Of a stretch of DNA of 58,381 nucleotides, positions 51,511 through 58,381 are shown in pieces. This DNA is from a bacterium (lineage in GTDB: Bacteria > Zhuqueibacterota > QNDG01 > DSAB01), in the NCBI GenBank assembly GCA_011388275.1, contig DSAB01000003.1, positions 1 to 58,381 of the forward strand. The letters are read 5' to 3'. The notes under the pieces are model-generated. The model made no database searches and was not told the DNA's origin. It was given only the letters and a program-made list of their open reading frames with translations. Each line of letters begins with the position of its first letter. The stretch's first letter is position 1. The translations under genes were made by a program, and so were the position numbers.

Positions 51511-53232
51511 ATGGTCAAGAGTCATGAAAAAAAGGGGAATGATTCCATTCGGCAGCTGGATGAGCGCCTCCTGGAGTTGTCATCCCTCTTTGAAATCAGC
51601 CGTTCATTGACCGCTTCACTCAGCATCCATTCCATTTTGGAGAATATACTGCGTATCCCCATGGGGCATATGTTGATCAGCCGGGGCGTTGTGCTCATAA
51701 AAAAGGATCCTGAAGGCGATTATGTTCTGGAGGAATTAAAGGGACTTCCCAGAAATCTCATCGGCAAAACACTGACCATGGACAATCCTCCGTCGAGAGC
51801 CCTGCTGCTGAAGGACATAAAAGACCCGGATGACTGGGCCGAATTCTTCCGTGAATTCAACATCGAATTGGTTTTGCCTCTGAACTCTTCGCAAGGAGCG
51901 ATAGGGATCATCGGTTTCGGGGAAAAAATAGGAGCCCAAAAGTTTACAGAGCGGGAGCTTGAATTTCTTGACAGCCTGTCCAATATCGCCGCCTCTGCGG
52001 TCAGCAATGGAATTATGGTCGAGGAGATCCGCAGGGTCAATCGAAATCTGGATCGAAAAGTGCAGCAGCTCAACACCATCTTTGATATCAGCCGCGAACT
52101 GAACATTACACTGGATAAAAAAAAGATCGTCAGCCTGCTCAGCTTCGCGGTAATGGGTGAGCTGATTGTTAACAAGTGCATGGTTTTAATGCGAAAAAAT
52201 CAGGAAATGGAACTTCTCGTTTCCAAGGGCCTGGATGCTGAAATCGATTCAGGGCTTTCACTGTGCGAGATAGCCGAACCGGTATTCCCCGATGAATCAC
52301 CGCGCTTCCGATCTTTTCATGATCTGGGCCTGAAAGTCCTGGTTCCCATGCGGATTCATGATGAAACCCGAGGCATACTGGCTGTAGGGCCGAAGCTTTC
52401 CGGGGTTCCGTTCGATGAAGCTGAAAAGGAATTCTTAAAGACACTGGGCAATCAGGCCATGACTTCGCTGGAAAACGCGCGGCTTTTCGAGGAGGCTCTG
52501 GAAAAACAGAGAATGGAAGAGGAACTCAACCTGGCCCGTTCCATTCAGCAGGGTTTGCTGCCGTCTGAACTGCCCCAGGTGACGGGATTCCAGATCGCTG
52601 CTCAAAATATTCCAAGCCGTGAAATTGGCGGGGATTATTTTGATGTATTCCGTATCGATGAGGATCGGCTGGTCGTTGCCATCGCCGATGTGTCCGGAAA
52701 GGGAGCCGGCGCGGCTCTTCTCATGGCCAATTTACAGGCCGGTCTTCATGCATTCGTGCTCACGGGTATCGGACTTCAGGAGATGGTGACACGAATCAAT
52801 GATTTGATATTTCAGAATACGGCGCTGGACAAGTTCATTACCTTTTTCATCGGCATTCTGGACGTGAAAGAACGAACGCTTTCTTACTGCAATGCCGGGC
52901 ATAATCCGCCTTATCAGGTTACCAAAAAGGGCGATATAAGGGAACTGATGACCGGTGGAATCATTCTGGGGATGCTTCAGAATGTCACCTATGAGACGGC
53001 GACTCTTTCTCTCGAATCGGGAGATCGATTTGTGATGTATACAGACGGCATCACGGAAGCCATGAATGAAAACGAAGAAGAGTTTGGTGAAGAAAGGCTC
53101 CAGTCGTTGATTCGCTCCGATACCAAGGATGCGGCTTCCATGCTGAAAAGGATTATTGAGGCGGTACAGTCTTTCGGCGGCGGTGCGCCTCAGTCCGATG
53201 ACATTACCCTTGTTGTATTGGACATTTTGTAA
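51511..53232 (+). CDS. cytoplasmic GAF-GAF-SpoIIE phosphatase 3
   Basis: 573 residues with no membrane helix. Two GAF-like domains (about 20-175 and 190-325) joined by a helix (NRNLDRKVQQLNTIFDISREL), then a PP2C/SpoIIE domain (338-573): ARSIQQGLLPSELP, GGDYFDV, IADVSGKGAGAALLM, CNAGHNPPYQV, VMYTDGITEAMNEN, QSDDITLVVLDIL. It begins 3 bases after the kinase stop, so it is co-translated. It would give a cytoplasmic input (small ligand or redox through the GAF domains) to the same STAS protein as the two membrane phosphatases. Confidence 0.92.
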   Translation: MVKSHEKKGNDSIRQLDERLLELSSLFEISRSLTASLSIHSILENILRIPMGHMLISRGVVLIKKDPEGDYVLEELKGLPRNLIGKTLTMDNPPSRALLLKDIKDPDDWAEFFREFNIELVLPLNSSQGAIGIIGFGEKIGAQKFTERELEFLDSLSNIAASAVSNGIMVEEIRRVNRNLDRKVQQLNTIFDISRELNITLDKKKIVSLLSFAVMGELIVNKCMVLMRKNQEMELLVSKGLDAEIDSGLSLCEIAEPVFPDESPRFRSFHDLGLKVLVPMRIHDETRGILAVGPKLSGVPFDEAEKEFLKTLGNQAMTSLENARLFEEALEKQRMEEELNLARSIQQGLLPSELPQVTGFQIAAQNIPSREIGGDYFDVFRIDEDRLVVAIADVSGKGAGAALLMANLQAGLHAFVLTGIGLQEMVTRINDLIFQNTALDKFITFFIGILDVKERTLSYCNAGHNPPYQVTKKGDIRELMTGGIILGMLQNVTYETATLSLESGDRFVMYTDGITEAMNENEEEFGEERLQSLIRSDTKDAASMLKRIIEAVQSFGGGAPQSDDITLVVLDIL

Positions 53233-53261
53233 TTTTTCAATTGAAAAACACAGGAGTGAAC

Positions 53262-54116
53262 ATGCGAAGAAGAGTGTTTCTTCAGGGAGGAATCGCTTCC
53301 GCGGCTTTAGGCTGGTTTTTCCGCAAACCGGCTTCGGCACATGAAAAAAAGAGCACGGAAACGCGGCTCAGCTCATTCTGGACAGAGGGATTTTTCCATC
53401 AAACTGCCGTGGAAGAAGCCAATCATCAGAATCATACCATCCGGGCCTCTATTCAGGGAAAATGGAACGCGTACACCATTCGGGAATTGCCGGAAGAGTA
53501 TCTTGACTGGAACTTCAAACACCGTTTGTCCAATATGGAACTCATGCGGTCGGGCAGACGGCCGGACTGGTCCGGCGCGCACAACGCGGCCGTGGCCACG
53601 GTGGGGAAAAACCGGGGTGACAGCCGTTTCACATTGAACAACGCCATCAAGGGAATGGGGGTTTGCCCCAGGCTGGACAGAATCGATGAGCTGACCGAGC
53701 GGCTGAAATCGACGAGCGATCAGCCCCATACGGATAAATTCAGCGTGCTTGAATCCATGTACAGGGACCGGAGTTTATGGGATGCGCGCAGGCTGGTTTC
53801 ACTGGAACTCTATTCCACACCGGAATTCGAAACCCATACTTTTCTGAATCAAATGACCAACCCCCTGTCTACCATTGTTTTTCTGGATATACCATCCTAT
53901 GAGATCCGTGCGGTGACCAGTCTCTATCATCCCCGGGATCCGGATTTATCGGAATACGGACAAAAAATCGTTCGCTATGTCAATACCATTCATACCTATA
54001 TGCACTCTCATTTTACACGGATCGTATCGGCTGTGGTGTATCATGTGATCGAAGTGTATAACAATTCACCCGCGAGCCGGGGCGGGGGAAGCCAGAAAGG
54101 TGTGCGCATCGTCTGA
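53262..54116 (+). CDS. Tat-signal protein of unknown function
   Basis: 284 residues from the ATG at 53262, which has AGGAG five bases upstream. The N-terminus, MRRRVFLQGGIASAALGWFF, with an AxA site at PASA|HE, is a clear Tat signal, so the mature protein is about 255 residues and probably folds before export. I do not recognise the family. The mature part is mixed, with several histidines and aromatics (FFHQTAVEEANHQNHT, then NTIHTYMHSHFTRIVSAVVYH near the end). HxH and HTYMHSH groups could bind metal. It follows phosphatase 3 by 29 bases and is the last gene of the operon, so it may be the output or a partner of that signalling set. A short hairpin without T-run follows (54122-54138). Confidence 0.7.
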   Translation: MRRRVFLQGGIASAALGWFFRKPASAHEKKSTETRLSSFWTEGFFHQTAVEEANHQNHTIRASIQGKWNAYTIRELPEEYLDWNFKHRLSNMELMRSGRRPDWSGAHNAAVATVGKNRGDSRFTLNNAIKGMGVCPRLDRIDELTERLKSTSDQPHTDKFSVLESMYRDRSLWDARRLVSLELYSTPEFETHTFLNQMTNPLSTIVFLDIPSYEIRAVTSLYHPRDPDLSEYGQKIVRYVNTIHTYMHSHFTRIVSAVVYHVIEVYNNSPASRGGGSQKGVRIV

Positions 54117-54238
54117 CGGGGATTCGCAGGCAGCGAATGGGATCTTGAGGATTTATTAAGACATGAAATATTAACGGGGACAGACATCAATATAACCCTG
54201 CTTTTTAACAAGAGGAGTTTATTGATTGAACGAAGTGT

Positions 54239-54577
54239 TCATTTTTGGTGGTTTGTGATCGTGCATACAACCCGTCCTGAATTTTGCAGAATGTACTGAC
54301 CTCCGCCGGGACATATGGGTGTTGTTCCGTCACGCAGATAGGGAGTCAGCTCTTCCATTTGCGCTGCATAACGACCCTGCCCCTTCAAACATGTTTCAGA
54401 AAAATGCATGGCCTGAGCCGTTTCCAGAGAAAACTGGTTGGTGCGGCATGCGCCGGACATGGCTACTTTTGAAAGATCCAGATATCTGTACAGCGCCGCA
54501 GTAGCCAGGATGCCCACTATCACGAGAGTTACAATCAGTTCAACAAGGGTGAATCCCTTTTCAGATGTTTTTTTCAC
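54239..54577 (-). CDS. orphan type IV prepilin-like protein
   Basis: 112 residues from a GTG at 54577 with AAGGA eight bases upstream. The N-terminus MKKTSEKG|FTLVELIVTLVIVGILA is a classic prepilin leader and cleavage site, with Glu5 of the mature protein present. After the pilin helix (about 8-30) comes a short globular part with three cysteines and CPGGGQYILQ, like minor pilins or type II pseudopilins. A longer frame from 54664 would put the leader deep inside, so it is rejected. No prepilin peptidase, ATPase or other pilin gene is in view. It could serve DNA uptake with ComM, but that is only a guess. Confidence 0.8.
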   Translation of the reverse strand: MKKTSEKGFTLVELIVTLVIVGILATAALYRYLDLSKVAMSGACRTNQFSLETAQAMHFSETCLKGQGRYAAQMEELTPYLRDGTTPICPGGGQYILQNSGRVVCTITNHQK

Positions 54578-54684
54578 TTTCCGATTCCTTTTGCTGACAG
54601 GCGAAATCCCGGGGAGAAATTCTTGTATCTCTACCAGGGATTGATCGAGGAACAGCCTTTGCAAACTTTAAGCCAACCTTATGT

Positions 54685-54712
54685 TTTTTAGTATTTATGA
54701 AGGAATTGTCAA
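54685..54712 (-). promoter_or_regulatory. possible promoter of the prepilin gene (minus strand)
   Basis: On the minus strand a consensus TTGACA, 16 bases, TAAAAA, leaving a leader of about 100 bases to the GTG start. Confidence 0.4.
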
Positions 54713-55017
54713 ATCCAGGAGCGCAATCAATGCTGCTTTTTTAACTCTGACGGGTATTGATTGCGAACAGTATCGTATGATCATTTTCATATGGAAAGCC
54801 GGTTTAATCTTGTGTTAATAATACAATAGAACGATTCTTTCGCCGAAAGTTTGAAAGCGAAATTTATCGAGATTATCAACCGCGAGACTGCAGTTCGAAA
54901 AGCATTCGGGCCGGCATGGTGAAAGCCGCTGTGCTCATGGATCCTTTGCAAAATGAAGTCCGTATTTACTTTTGCGATACAATTGAATTCGGCGAAGAGG
55001 GGAGAGGGAGATAAAAC
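54713..55017. other. non-coding gap, nothing recognised
   Basis: About 300 bases between the divergent prepilin and metV promoters. A 78-codon minus-strand frame (54787-55023) has no ribosome site or known product. No SAM or cobalamin riboswitch motif was found, despite the methionine genes that follow. Confidence 0.5.
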
Positions 55018-55046
55018 TTGCAATTACCGGCATATGTTTTTATATT
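55018..55046 (+). promoter_or_regulatory. promoter of metV-metF-metH
   Basis: TTGCAA at 55018-55023, 17 bases, TATATT at 55041-55046. A start near 55053 leaves a leader of only about 30 bases, too short for a riboswitch. Confidence 0.6.
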
Positions 55047-55082
55047 TATTCATTTCCGATGACAGTGTACAGAAAGGACGTT

Positions 55083-55508
55083 ATGAACCGAAACCGGCTC
55101 TTCACCCATGACAGAGGTCCCCGTAAATTCTGGGAGCGGGCTCTTTCCTTCGTGATGCTGACAGGCGAAAACTGTTTCAAAGTGCCGGTATTCGGATGTC
55201 AGCGCTGCGGGGAGTGCCTTCTGAGTCATACGGCGTTCATCTGCTGCCAGCGCTGTCCCAAACGGCTGAGAAACGGACCCTGCGGCGGCACTCGGGACAA
55301 CGGACATTGTGAAGTCTTTCCGGAGCGTTTCTGTGTCTGGTATCGCATACACAGGAGGGCCCGGTTTTTAGGACGAAACACTTTGCTCAATAGCACGGAA
55401 CGTATACACAACTGGAAGCTGGAAAAAACATCGGCCTGGCTGAATGTGTTCACGCGCCGAATTCCGCCTCCCACTCTATTTGTCAAAAGGCGCCGTCATG
55501 AATCTTAG
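55083..55508 (+). CDS. metV: MetV-like methylene-THF reductase partner
   Basis: A 141-residue cysteine-rich protein of the methylenetetrahydrofolate reductase C-terminal (MetV) family. The hallmark region has CQRCGECLLSHTAF, then CCQRCPKRLRNGPCGG, then GHCEVFPERFCVWYR. In acetogens MetV forms a complex with MetF and is needed for methylene-THF reductase activity, probably through iron-sulfur or zinc sites. The ATG at 55083 follows AAAGGA. The last 11 bases overlap metF, which fits a fixed complex. The family call is firm; that the complex here works in the reductive direction for methionine is inferred from metH next door. Confidence 0.88.
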   Translation: MNRNRLFTHDRGPRKFWERALSFVMLTGENCFKVPVFGCQRCGECLLSHTAFICCQRCPKRLRNGPCGGTRDNGHCEVFPERFCVWYRIHRRARFLGRNTLLNSTERIHNWKLEKTSAWLNVFTRRIPPPTLFVKRRRHES

Positions 55509-56397
55509 AGAAAGGCTCGAATCGGATGCTTTCATCGTCACCGCGGAGATGGGTCCGCCGCAGAGCGCCGGACACGGCGTCATTCGAAAAAAGGCAGCCC
55601 ATTTCACGCGGGTGGACGGGGTCAACATCACCGACAATCAGACGGGAATCGTCCGTCTCTCCAGTATCGCCGCCGCGCGTATCTGTCTGGAAGAAGGGCT
55701 TGAGCCTGTCATACAGGTGACGTGCCGGGATCGCAACCGGATTGCCATTCAAAGCGATTTGCTGGGAGCCGCGGCCATGGGCATCGAAAACATTCTGTGT
55801 CTGACCGGAGATTATCCGACTTTCGGCGATCATCCGGAGGCGCGGCCCGTTTATGATCTGGATTCCATTCAATTGATTGCCCTGGTATCGGCGATGAATG
55901 AGGGGACTCTGCTTTCCGGCCAGAAATTGAAAACCGCGACCCGCTATCTCATCGGCGGCGCGGCCAATCCGTTCGCCCGGCCTCTGGATGCCCGGATTCT
56001 CCGGCTGAAAAAAAAGATTTCGAACGGCGCCCGGTTTATTCAGACCCAGCCGGTTTTCGATCTTCCCGCTTTTCATCAATGGGTGGAAAGAGTGAGGCAG
56101 GAGGGGCTAAATGAGAAGGCGGCTCTGCTGGCCGGCGTCATGCCCGTGAAATCCGTCCGCGCGCTGACATTCATGAGGGACCAGGTTCCGGGCATGCGCG
56201 TGCATCCCGACTGCATCAGCCGCATGGCTTCCGCAAAAGATCCTGAAGAGGAGGGTGTGCGCATGGCCGTGGAGACCATAAATCGGTTGAGGGAAACGCC
56301 GGGCATTCGAGGAATTCATCTGATGCCTTTGTTATGGGAGAGCATCACGCCGGTCATTTTAGAGAAGTCGAACCTTGCGAGGCGCACGGAACCTTGA
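55498..56397 (+). CDS. metF: 5,10-methylenetetrahydrofolate reductase
   Basis: A 299-residue TIM-barrel enzyme that converts methylene-THF to methyl-THF for methionine synthesis. Motifs: VTAEMGPPQSAGH (catalytic Glu near residue 16), VNITDNQTG, ENILCLTGDYPTFGDHPEA (flavin/folate region), GARFIQTQPVFDL and LLAGVMPVKSVRAL. It is the short form that works with MetV. The start at 55498 has AAAAGG seven bases upstream and overlaps metV. Its stop overlaps the TTG start of metH (TTGA), so the three genes form one translational unit. Confidence 0.93.
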   Translation: MNLRERLESDAFIVTAEMGPPQSAGHGVIRKKAAHFTRVDGVNITDNQTGIVRLSSIAAARICLEEGLEPVIQVTCRDRNRIAIQSDLLGAAAMGIENILCLTGDYPTFGDHPEARPVYDLDSIQLIALVSAMNEGTLLSGQKLKTATRYLIGGAANPFARPLDARILRLKKKISNGARFIQTQPVFDLPAFHQWVERVRQEGLNEKAALLAGVMPVKSVRALTFMRDQVPGMRVHPDCISRMASAKDPEEEGVRMAVETINRLRETPGIRGIHLMPLLWESITPVILEKSNLARRTEP

Positions 56398-58381
56398 GAG
56401 AAGATCTGATAAAAAGTTTGGGCAAGGAGATCCTTGTTCTGGACGGGGCCATGGGCACGCAGCTTCAAAAACACGGGATAACCGGTGTGCCCGAGGCGGC
56501 GGTTCTGGAGTCACCCGATCTGGTTCGGTCCATTCATCGATCCTACGCCGATGCCGGAGCCGATATCATCTCCACGAACACGTTCGGCGCCAACCGCATC
56601 AAGCTGAAGGCCTTCGGTCTGGAGAATCGCGTTCGTGAAATCAATCACCGCGCGGCGGTACTGGCTCGTGAAGGCGGCACCGGGGCCTGGGTAGCGGGTT
56701 GTATCGGGCCTACGGGACAGCTGCTGCGTCCTTTGGGGCCTCTGGATTTCGAAGAGGTTTTTCGGGTTTTCGAGGATCAGGTTCGAAATCTGGCTGAAGC
56801 CGGTGTGGATCTTGTTCTTCTGGAGACGTTCAGTGATCTTCGGGAGATCAAGGCGGCCGTACTGGCAATCCGTGAACACACGAACCTGCCTGTTTTCGCC
56901 TCCATGACCTATGGAGACGGTTTTCTGACTCTGACGGGCACGGATCCTCAGACCGCGGTGACCGTGCTGGAGAGTCTGCGGGTCGATGCCGTGGGCGTGA
57001 ACTGTTCCACGGGTCCGGAGCCCATGCTGGAGATCGTGGGCCGGTACGCCGCCGAATCGCACCTGCCGGTTCTGGTGGAACCCAACGCCGGCATGCCGGA
57101 CCTTCATGATCGCGAAATTCGGTATCCGGTCGGACCCGGTGAGATGGCCGGCATGTCCCGGCGTTTTGTCGAACTGGGAGCGAGCCTTATCGGGACCTGT
57201 TGCGGAAGCACTCCGGAATTCACCGCCGAACTGTGCCGGGCGGTCAAGGGCATGAAACCTCTTTCACGCAAGACCTGTGATCACCTGAAACTCGCCAGCC
57301 GGACCCGCACTGTGGTCATCGGTGCCGAACAGCCGTTTTGCGTGATCGGTGAACGGATCAATCCCACCAATAAAAAGGAGTTGAGCCGGGAATTGCTGGA
57401 AGGAGGCATGGGGATTGTGAGGCGGGAGGCCCATGAGCAGGTTCGGGAAGGCGCGCTGTGTCTCGATCTCAATGTCGGCGTGCCCGGCGGCGACGAACCG
57501 GTTCTGATGGCCGCCGCGGCGGAGGCCGCGGAAGAAGCGGGTGTTCCGCTGGTTATCGATACGGTCAACCCCGAGGCCCTGGAAGCGGCCTGCCGCCATG
57601 CGGCCGGCAAAGTGCTCATCAACTCTGTAAGCGGAGAATCCCGCAGCCTGGATGCCGTTCTCCCGCTGGCCAAACGTTACGGATCGGCTCTGCTGTGTCT
57701 GGCCGTGGATGAACAGGGGATACCCGCCACGGCACGGCAGCGGCTGAAAATTCTGGAACGGATTGTGGATCGGGCATCGGCCCTGGGTATTCCCAGACGA
57801 AATCTGATCTGCGACTGTTTGACCTTGACGGTTTCAGCCCAGCAGAAAAGAGCGCAGGCCACTCTGGAGGCTGTGGCCTTGGTCAGGAAAACGCTGGATC
57901 TGCCCACGGTGCTGGGCGTTTCGAATATATCCTACGGCCTTCCGGACCGAAGCGTGCTGAATGCCACTTTTCTGAGCATGGCCATGGCCATGGGTCTGGA
58001 CGCGGCCATCATCAATCCGGACGATGCGCGGATGATGGAGACCGTGCGGGCCGCTTCGGTTCTGACGGTGCGCGACCGTGATTCCCGGTCATTTGTGTCG
58101 GCTCATGGAAAAAAGAAGAAGAGTTCGCCTTCTTCCAAACCCGCTTCGAAACCGGCTCAGCACCTGAAAGAAGCGGTGATCACCGGGAACCGGGATATTA
58201 TCGAACGCCTGGTCACCGAGAATCTGGAGTCGGGCCTTTCGGCCGCTGAAATCAATCAGAACATTCTGATTCCCGCGATTCAGGATGTGGGAATCCGGTA
58301 CGATCGCAAAGAGATTTATCTGCCCCAGATGATTCTTTCGGCTGAAACCATGCAGGCGGCGGTCGACGTTCTCAAGCCTCA
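56394..58381 (+). CDS. metH: cobalamin-dependent methionine synthase, 3'-truncated
   Basis: The frame starts at a TTG overlapping the metF stop and is open to the end of the window (662 codons). Residues 1-290 are the homocysteine-binding barrel: LVLDGAMGTQLQ, with zinc ligands Cys204 (VGVNCSTGP), Cys269 and Cys270 (GTCCGSTP). Residues about 310-565 are the pterin-binding domain (VIGERINPTNKKEL, then CLDLNVGVPGGDEP). A Lys/Ser/Pro-rich linker (about 571-590) leads to the start of the cobalamin cap domain (RLVTENLESGLSAAEINQ). The B12-binding Rossmann domain must lie beyond the edge. Bacterial short forms often end there without the activation domain. No ATG or GTG alternative fits the N-terminus. 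Confidence 0.93.
   Translation, partial: MREDLIKSLGKEILVLDGAMGTQLQKHGITGVPEAAVLESPDLVRSIHRSYADAGADIISTNTFGANRIKLKAFGLENRVREINHRAAVLAREGGTGAWVAGCIGPTGQLLRPLGPLDFEEVFRVFEDQVRNLAEAGVDLVLLETFSDLREIKAAVLAIREHTNLPVFASMTYGDGFLTLTGTDPQTAVTVLESLRVDAVGVNCSTGPEPMLEIVGRYAAESHLPVLVEPNAGMPDLHDREIRYPVGPGEMAGMSRRFVELGASLIGTCCGSTPEFTAELCRAVKGMKPLSRKTCDHLKLASRTRTVVIGAEQPFCVIGERINPTNKKELSRELLEGGMGIVRREAHEQVREGALCLDLNVGVPGGDEPVLMAAAAEAAEEAGVPLVIDTVNPEALEAACRHAAGKVLINSVSGESRSLDAVLPLAKRYGSALLCLAVDEQGIPATARQRLKILERIVDRASALGIPRRNLICDCLTLTVSAQQKRAQATLEAVALVRKTLDLPTVLGVSNISYGLPDRSVLNATFLSMAMAMGLDAAIINPDDARMMETVRAASVLTVRDRDSRSFVSAHGKKKKSSPSSKPASKPAQHLKEAVITGNRDIIERLVTENLESGLSAAEINQNILIPAIQDVGIRYDRKEIYLPQMILSAETMQAAVDVLKP

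Noticed and set aside
54578-54664. Longer prepilin starting at 54664
   Set aside because: It would place the prepilin cleavage site about 37 residues into the protein; the GTG at 54577 gives a normal 8-residue leader.
54713-55082. SAM or cobalamin riboswitch ahead of metV-metF-metH
   Set aside because: The likely start site leaves only about 30 leader bases, and no conserved riboswitch core was found further up.
1-58381. CRISPR array, prophage, IS element or rRNA genes
   Set aside because: No spaced direct repeats, no integrase, transposase or phage structural protein, and no rRNA sequence were seen.

Overview
The window is a contiguous piece of a chromosome from a Gram-negative, didermic bacterium. 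Evidence for an outer membrane is the Kdo transferase WaaA, a heptosyltransferase-like GT9 enzyme, a DUF5916-type outer-membrane beta-barrel protein and several lipobox proteins. Tat signals, many exported peptidases, glycosidases with no polysaccharide-locus (SusC/D) partners, DUF362, fused AMMECR1/Memo, a slipin-NfeD pair and MetV together suggest an uncultured lineage near the FCB group or a similar candidate phylum (KSB1/Calditrichota/Aminicenantes-like). This is inference; no taxonomic marker was aligned. Promoters are sigma70-like (TTGnnn, 17-bp spacer, often TATATT), not the Bacteroidetes TAnnTTTG type. No phage, IS element or CRISPR array is visible.

Layout. 1-7354: end of a DUF362 gene, an aldehyde dehydrogenase, a TIGR03545-like membrane-anchored protein and an exported S9 peptidase closed by a strong terminator. 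7838-14537: sodium:solute symporter, GH20 hexosaminidase and GH2 beta-mannosidase lipoprotein. 14647-24199: ComM, a rod-shaped structured RNA candidate, a P1 (DmpA-like) peptidase, NfeD and slipin, a small membrane protein, a GNAT-like acyltransferase, and an AmmeMemoRadiSam set in which Memo and AMMECR1 are fused and carry an export signal. 24324-25107: an orphan STAS protein and a repeat-bearing gap. 25108-31986: a tightly packed seven-gene envelope operon (polyprenyl synthase, ApbE, UXS-like sugar-nucleotide enzyme, GT9, WaaA, two ECF-type ATPases). 32011-34370: C69 dipeptidase, a zinc-ribbon miniprotein, and a Gly-Cys-Leu tRNA operon with its own promoter and terminator. 34405-37203: HAD phosphatase, then a ParB-like protein overlapping a spore-photoproduct-lyase-like radical SAM enzyme. 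37240-39595: a divergent pair, a class IV aminotransferase-like protein and a Tat-exported glycosylasparaginase. 39596-44133: a repeat-rich gap, a DUF5916 protein and a MocR regulator. 44289-54116: a seven-gene partner-switching operon with three different RsbU-type phosphatases, one STAS antagonist, one RsbW-like kinase, an Ig-like lipoprotein and an unknown Tat protein. 54239-58381: an orphan prepilin, then metV-metF-metH running off the window.

How the genes fit together. The exported peptidases (S9, C69, P1), hexosaminidase, beta-mannosidase and glycosylasparaginase together match the bonds of an N-glycoprotein core, which suggests a protein/glycoprotein scavenger that takes up products by sodium symport. 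The envelope operon makes lipopolysaccharide precursors. The phosphatase operon probably integrates membrane and cytoplasmic signals onto one anti-sigma switch. The most unusual items are the export-tagged AmmeMemoRadiSam set, the structured RNA at 16289-16456, and the SPL-like radical SAM enzyme that appears to lack the hydrogen-donor cysteine of true spore photoproduct lyase.
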